A DNA stretch of 9,849 nucleotides from Gammaproteobacteria bacterium. Its GTDB lineage: Bacteria; Pseudomonadota; Gammaproteobacteria; Pseudomonadales; Pseudomonadaceae. The notes beneath the pieces are model-generated. The model was not told the DNA's origin. It was given only the letters and a program-made list of their open reading frames with translations, and made no database searches. The position numbers and the translations under genes are program-made. Below, in pieces: positions 7,580 to 9,849 of this stretch (within the stretch, counting starts at the first letter, position 1; every line of letters starts with the position of its first letter). Location of the stretch: assembly GCA_012800475.1 (NCBI GenBank), contig JAAZJF010000006.1:1-9849 (forward strand), in the 5' to 3' direction.

Positions 7580-8785
7580 ATGAAAGAAGTTGTTATTGTC
7601 TCTACGGCGCGTACCGCGCTGACCAAATCATTTCGCGGTTCCTTCAATGATACTGAAGCACCGGTACTCGGTGGTCACGTGATTCGTGCGGTGGTTGAGC
7701 GTGCCGGTATTGATCCTGCGCTTGTGGGCGATGTGATCATGGGTTGCGCCGTGCAACAGGGCACCCAAGGCTACAATATTGGCCGTTTAAGTGCTTACAC
7801 GGGCGGTTTGCCTAATAGTGTGGCGGGCATGGCGGTCGATCGCATGTGTGCTTCAGGCTTAATGGCCATCAGCGAAGCGGCTAAAGGCATCATGACGGGT
7901 GAGTATGATGTGGCGATTGGTGGCGGTGTTGAATCACTGTCGTTGACGCAAAATAAACACAAAAACGCCTACCGTGCACGCTCTGAAGCCGTCATGGCCG
8001 TTGCGCCTGCAGCCTATATTCCAATGATCGAAACCGCTGAAATTGTTGCTGAGCGTTACAATATCAGCCGTCAAGCGCAAGACGAGTATGCACTGCAAAG
8101 TCAGCAACGTACCGCAGCGGCGCAAGAAGCTGGTCGTTTTGACGATGAGATAGTGCCATTAACCGCCAATATGCAGTTGTTTGAAAAAGACGGTACCGCA
8201 GCTGGCCACAAAGAAGTCGTCGCCGATCGTGATGAGTGCAACCGCCCCAGCACCACGCTGGAAGGTCTGCAGGGTTTGAAAACTGTCTGGAAAGATGGCG
8301 AGTGGGTTGCCCAAGGTCAGCATATTACCGCTGGTAATGCTTCACAGTTTTCTGACGGTGCAGCAGCCTGCTTGTTGATGTCGCGTGAAGAAGCAGACAA
8401 ACAAGGTATTGAGCCACTGGGTATCTATCGTGGTGTAGCTGTGGCCGGTTGTGAGCCTGAAGAAATGGGTATTGGCCCGGTGTATGCCATTCCTAAATTG
8501 CTGGAGCGCTTCAATCTGAAAGTTGAAGATATTGGCTTGTGGGAAATTAACGAAGCCTTTGCTTCACAGGTTCTGTATTGCCGTGATCACTTAGGTATTG
8601 ATAACGATAAGCTCAACGTCAATGGCGGGGCGATCTCAGTTGGCCATCCCTTTGGTATGAGTGGTGCGCGAATGGTCGGTCACGCGCTCCTGGAAGGCCG
8701 TCGTCGTAAGGTTAAGTACGTTGTTGTCTCAATGTGTATTGGTGGCGGTATGGGCGCTGCAGGATTATTTGAAATCCCTCAGTAA
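7580..8785 (+). CDS. Acetyl-CoA acyltransferase (3-ketoacyl-CoA thiolase)
   Basis: Second thiolase of the operon, 401 residues. It catalyses CoA-dependent cleavage of a 3-ketoacyl-CoA. The N-terminus EVVIVSTARTALTKSFRGSF is typical. Active-site residues: Cys90 in DRMCASGLMA, Asn324 in NEAF, His356 in GGAISVGHPFGMSGAR and Cys386 in SMCIGGGMGAAGLFE. The middle loop region contains the AxAAYIPMxExAExVAERY segment and ITAGNASQFSDGAAA. The active-site contexts differ from the FadA6-like enzyme at 1809 (CASG against CGSS, CIGGGMG against CEGGGQA), so this is another subfamily rather than a recent duplicate, probably acting on a different chain length or a branched substrate. SVGHPFGMSG replaces the commoner GHPxGATG. 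It is the last gene of the operon, ten bases after the hydratase and 17 bases before the terminator stem. Confidence 0.95.
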   Translation: MKEVVIVSTARTALTKSFRGSFNDTEAPVLGGHVIRAVVERAGIDPALVGDVIMGCAVQQGTQGYNIGRLSAYTGGLPNSVAGMAVDRMCASGLMAISEAAKGIMTGEYDVAIGGGVESLSLTQNKHKNAYRARSEAVMAVAPAAYIPMIETAEIVAERYNISRQAQDEYALQSQQRTAAAQEAGRFDDEIVPLTANMQLFEKDGTAAGHKEVVADRDECNRPSTTLEGLQGLKTVWKDGEWVAQGQHITAGNASQFSDGAAACLLMSREEADKQGIEPLGIYRGVAVAGCEPEEMGIGPVYAIPKLLERFNLKVEDIGLWEINEAFASQVLYCRDHLGIDNDKLNVNGGAISVGHPFGMSGARMVGHALLEGRRRKVKYVVVSMCIGGGMGAAGLFEIPQ

Positions 8786-8802
8786 CATAACCTGCAATAC
8801 AC

Positions 8803-8837
8803 AAAAACCGCCATATGCATAGCATTGGCGGTTTTTT
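8803..8837 (+). terminator. Intrinsic (rho-independent) terminator of the operon
   Basis: AAAAACCGCCA (8803-8813) pairs perfectly with TGGCGGTTTTT (8826-8836), with a run of T after the stem (8832-8837, then ATTTTT). The 12-base loop can itself extend the helix: ATGC (8815-8818) pairs with GCAT (8822-8825) around an ATA loop, leaving only T8814 bulged. The A tract on the left arm means it could also stop reverse-strand transcription, though no opposing gene is present. Confidence 0.92.
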
Positions 8838-9017
8838 ATTTTTGCCAGTAAGCCCTTGTCTACTCAGCAATATTTGTCTTTTTTGCGCGTTATTTTTGCA
8901 TCGCTTGCATATAACCCATTTGAACGATGCGCCGTTTTCTGATCAAGACCACCATCGGGTCAACCCTTAGAACAATAAGATAAATCGAGCTCCGCGGGTT
9001 AGGTTGGCAAGACCTGT

Positions 9018-9040
9018 GAGAGTTCTAAACGGGAGAGTTC
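9018..9040 (+). repeat. Direct repeat GAGAGTTC x2, 15-base period
   Basis: GAGAGTTC occurs at 9018-9025 and again at 9033-9040, immediately before the GTG start at 9042. The second copy overlaps the presumed ribosome site GGGAGAG (9031-9037). Two copies of an 8-mer may be chance or a duplicated binding or translation signal. Confidence 0.5.
9031..9037 (+). promoter_or_regulatory. Ribosome binding site for the GTG start at 9042
   Basis: GGGAGAG four bases before GTG 9042. The frame is open upstream only to the stop TAG at 9000-9002, and no ATG or better-placed start lies between. The next in-frame ATG (9075) would cut the hydrophobic N-terminal segment in half, so GTG 9042 is preferred. Confidence 0.6.
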
Positions 9041-9041
9041 C

Positions 9042-9849
9042 GTGTACAGATTAATCAGCTATTCATTTTGTGTCATGGTTGCTGCTCTTGTTTTATTTGC
9101 GTTCTCTCCCCGAGAGCATGATGAAACAAACAGTGAGAACTTCAATGTCAGACGCATCCAGTTCAACGATATTACCGCCGTCAATGATCGGTTGGTTGCT
9201 GTAGGTGAGCGTGGAACCATTGTGGTCAGTGAAAACGACGGCCAAACTTGGAAGGTGACCCATCGTGATGATGAAGTCCCCGTCACTTTAACCGATATTA
9301 CCGCGCTGTCCGATACCTTGTTGCTGGCAGTGGGGCATGACAGCGTGATCCTGCGCAGTGAAGATGCAGGTCTCACTTGGGAGCTGATCATGCGCGACAC
9401 CGAAACCGGTGAGCCGTTGATGGGCACCTGGAGTGCCGACGGTAAGCACATTTTCGCTTATGGCAGCTTTGGCAAGTTTTTAGTCTCGGATGATGCAGGA
9501 CGCAACTTTACAGCTCAAGAACTCCCCCTCTTTGGTGAGCATTTGAGTGCTATGGATGGTGGCGAAGGCGATGTGCGCATTATGGTCGGTGAAATGGGCT
9601 TGGTCTTGCGCAGCCTCGATGCAGGTGAGTCGTGGGATAAGTTAGATCCCTTTTATCAGGGCTCATTATTTGGGGTCTCTCATTTAAATGGTACGCGTTG
9701 GATTGCTTATGGCATGCGCGGCCATGTGTTTTTTAGCAATGACAATGGCGAACAGTGGAACCAAGTGGATATTGGCAGTGAGTTGCCCCTGTATGGGCAT
9801 GCTGTATCAGAGGATGGCAAGCGCATGGTGATCGTCGGTACGGCCGGTA
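9042..9849 (+). CDS. Exported Ycf48-like / BNR-repeat beta-propeller protein (3' end cut off)
   Basis: Open reading frame that runs off the right edge with no stop (269 whole codons). Residues 1-22 form a signal peptide or membrane anchor: a short start with Arg3, then the hydrophobic run FCVMVAALVLFAF, followed by a charged region; there is no lipobox cysteine. From about residue 38 come repeated blades, each with a V-x-G-x-x-G-like strand and then an Asp-box of the form S-x-D-x-G-x-T-W: Ser63 (SENDGQTW, Asn for Asp), Ser106 (SEDAGLTW), Ser149 (SDDAGRNF), Ser191 (SLDAGESW), Ser232 (SNDNGEQW). Spacing is 43, 43, 42 and 41 residues, one per propeller blade. Proteins of this kind are often called photosystem II assembly factor Ycf48-like; in non-photosynthetic bacteria their role is unknown. 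In many proteobacterial catabolic loci they accompany DUF1329, DUF1302 and MMPL/RND transporter genes (from memory), so such genes may follow. Start GTG by ribosome site. Confidence 0.85.
   Translation, partial: MYRLISYSFCVMVAALVLFAFSPREHDETNSENFNVRRIQFNDITAVNDRLVAVGERGTIVVSENDGQTWKVTHRDDEVPVTLTDITALSDTLLLAVGHDSVILRSEDAGLTWELIMRDTETGEPLMGTWSADGKHIFAYGSFGKFLVSDDAGRNFTAQELPLFGEHLSAMDGGEGDVRIMVGEMGLVLRSLDAGESWDKLDPFYQGSLFGVSHLNGTRWIAYGMRGHVFFSNDNGEQWNQVDIGSELPLYGHAVSEDGKRMVIVGTAG

Larger units (their letters stand above)
8786..9041 (+). other. Intergenic region between the operon and the propeller gene
   Basis: The only sizeable stretch without a gene, 256 bases. It begins with the intrinsic terminator (8803-8837). 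The rest is AT-rich to about 8920 with no coding continuity, then a mixed-composition leader. TATAAC at 8910-8915 resembles a -10 box but no good -35 lies 16-18 bases before it, so the promoter of the downstream gene is not located. A short palindrome GGGTCAACCC lies at 8957-8966, a small stem GGTT/GACC at 9002-9005 and 9011-9014, and the direct repeat at 9018-9040. I recognise no riboswitch or RNA family. Confidence 0.6.

Noticed and set aside
8910..8915. TATAAC as a -10 promoter element of the propeller gene
   Set aside because: No acceptable -35 hexamer is found 16-18 bases upstream (GCGTTA or CGCGTT only), so it is not listed as a promoter.
8957..8966. GGGTCAACCC palindrome as a regulator operator
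   Set aside because: A single 10-base palindrome without a second copy or known consensus is weak evidence; no regulator gene is in the window.
8927..8983. Possible 18-residue basic leader peptide (MRRFLIKTTIGSTLRTIR)
   Set aside because: No ribosome site precedes the ATG, there is no attenuator-like structure after it, and an ORF this short is expected by chance.
9059..9451. 130-residue reverse-strand reading frame
   Set aside because: It is the antisense shadow of the propeller gene, Ser/Thr-rich with no domain, and the plus-strand frame shows clear Asp-box periodicity.
1..9849. Mobile elements, CRISPR arrays, tRNA or rRNA genes
   Set aside because: I looked for transposase motifs, terminal inverted repeats, spaced repeats and RNA-gene signatures and saw none; nearly all sequence to 8785 is accounted for by catabolic genes.

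Overview
The window is a densely packed, all-plus-strand stretch of a bacterial chromosome or large replicon. Nine catabolic genes (positions 1-8785) look like one operon; a strong terminator follows, then the start of a separate transcription unit. Base composition is moderate, Leu codons TTA/TTG are common, and no RNA genes, insertion sequences or CRISPR are visible. Gene families and style suggest a steroid-degrading proteobacterium, most likely a gammaproteobacterium (weak inference). All family assignments come from reading the proteins and remembering relatives, not from a search.

Region 1-8785 encodes, in order: the C-terminal two-thirds of a large acyl-CoA dehydrogenase (FadE31-like); a small, apparently non-catalytic acyl-CoA dehydrogenase subunit; a thiolase closely resembling actinobacterial FadA6; a 17beta-HSD4-type short-chain dehydrogenase with a C-terminal extension; a second small acyl-CoA dehydrogenase subunit; a FadE30-like large acyl-CoA dehydrogenase; an IpdF-like short-chain dehydrogenase; a MaoC-type (R)-enoyl-CoA hydratase; and a second thiolase. 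Gaps run from a 4-base ATGA overlap to 31 bases, and most genes have a clear Shine-Dalgarno sequence. The gene set matches the KstR2 regulon of mycobacteria (fadE30, fadE31-33, fadA6, ipdF), which removes the last two steroid rings (C and D) as HIP-CoA and its products. The operon therefore probably encodes the beta-oxidation part of late sterol or bile-acid ring catabolism, ending in central acyl-CoA metabolites. Acyl-CoA dehydrogenation, (R)-specific hydration, SDR oxidation and thiolysis are all present; CoA activation (FadD3), EchA20 and IpdAB functions are not in this window.

Region 8786-9041 is the only sizeable non-coding stretch. It starts with an intrinsic terminator and continues as a roughly 200-base leader with weak promoter-like sequence, a short direct repeat and a small hairpin at the next start codon. 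From 9042 to the right edge runs an open-ended, probably exported beta-propeller protein of the Ycf48/BNR type, with five Asp-box repeats spaced 41-43 residues apart.

Most notable: two large/small acyl-CoA dehydrogenase pairs with a specific pattern of lost and retained catalytic glutamates; a hydratase-2 plus SDR plus thiolase set that resembles a split peroxisomal-type MFE-2 route; and the exported propeller protein beside the operon. I saw no clearly unprecedented system; these are best read as a proteobacterial version of a known pathway with unexplained details.
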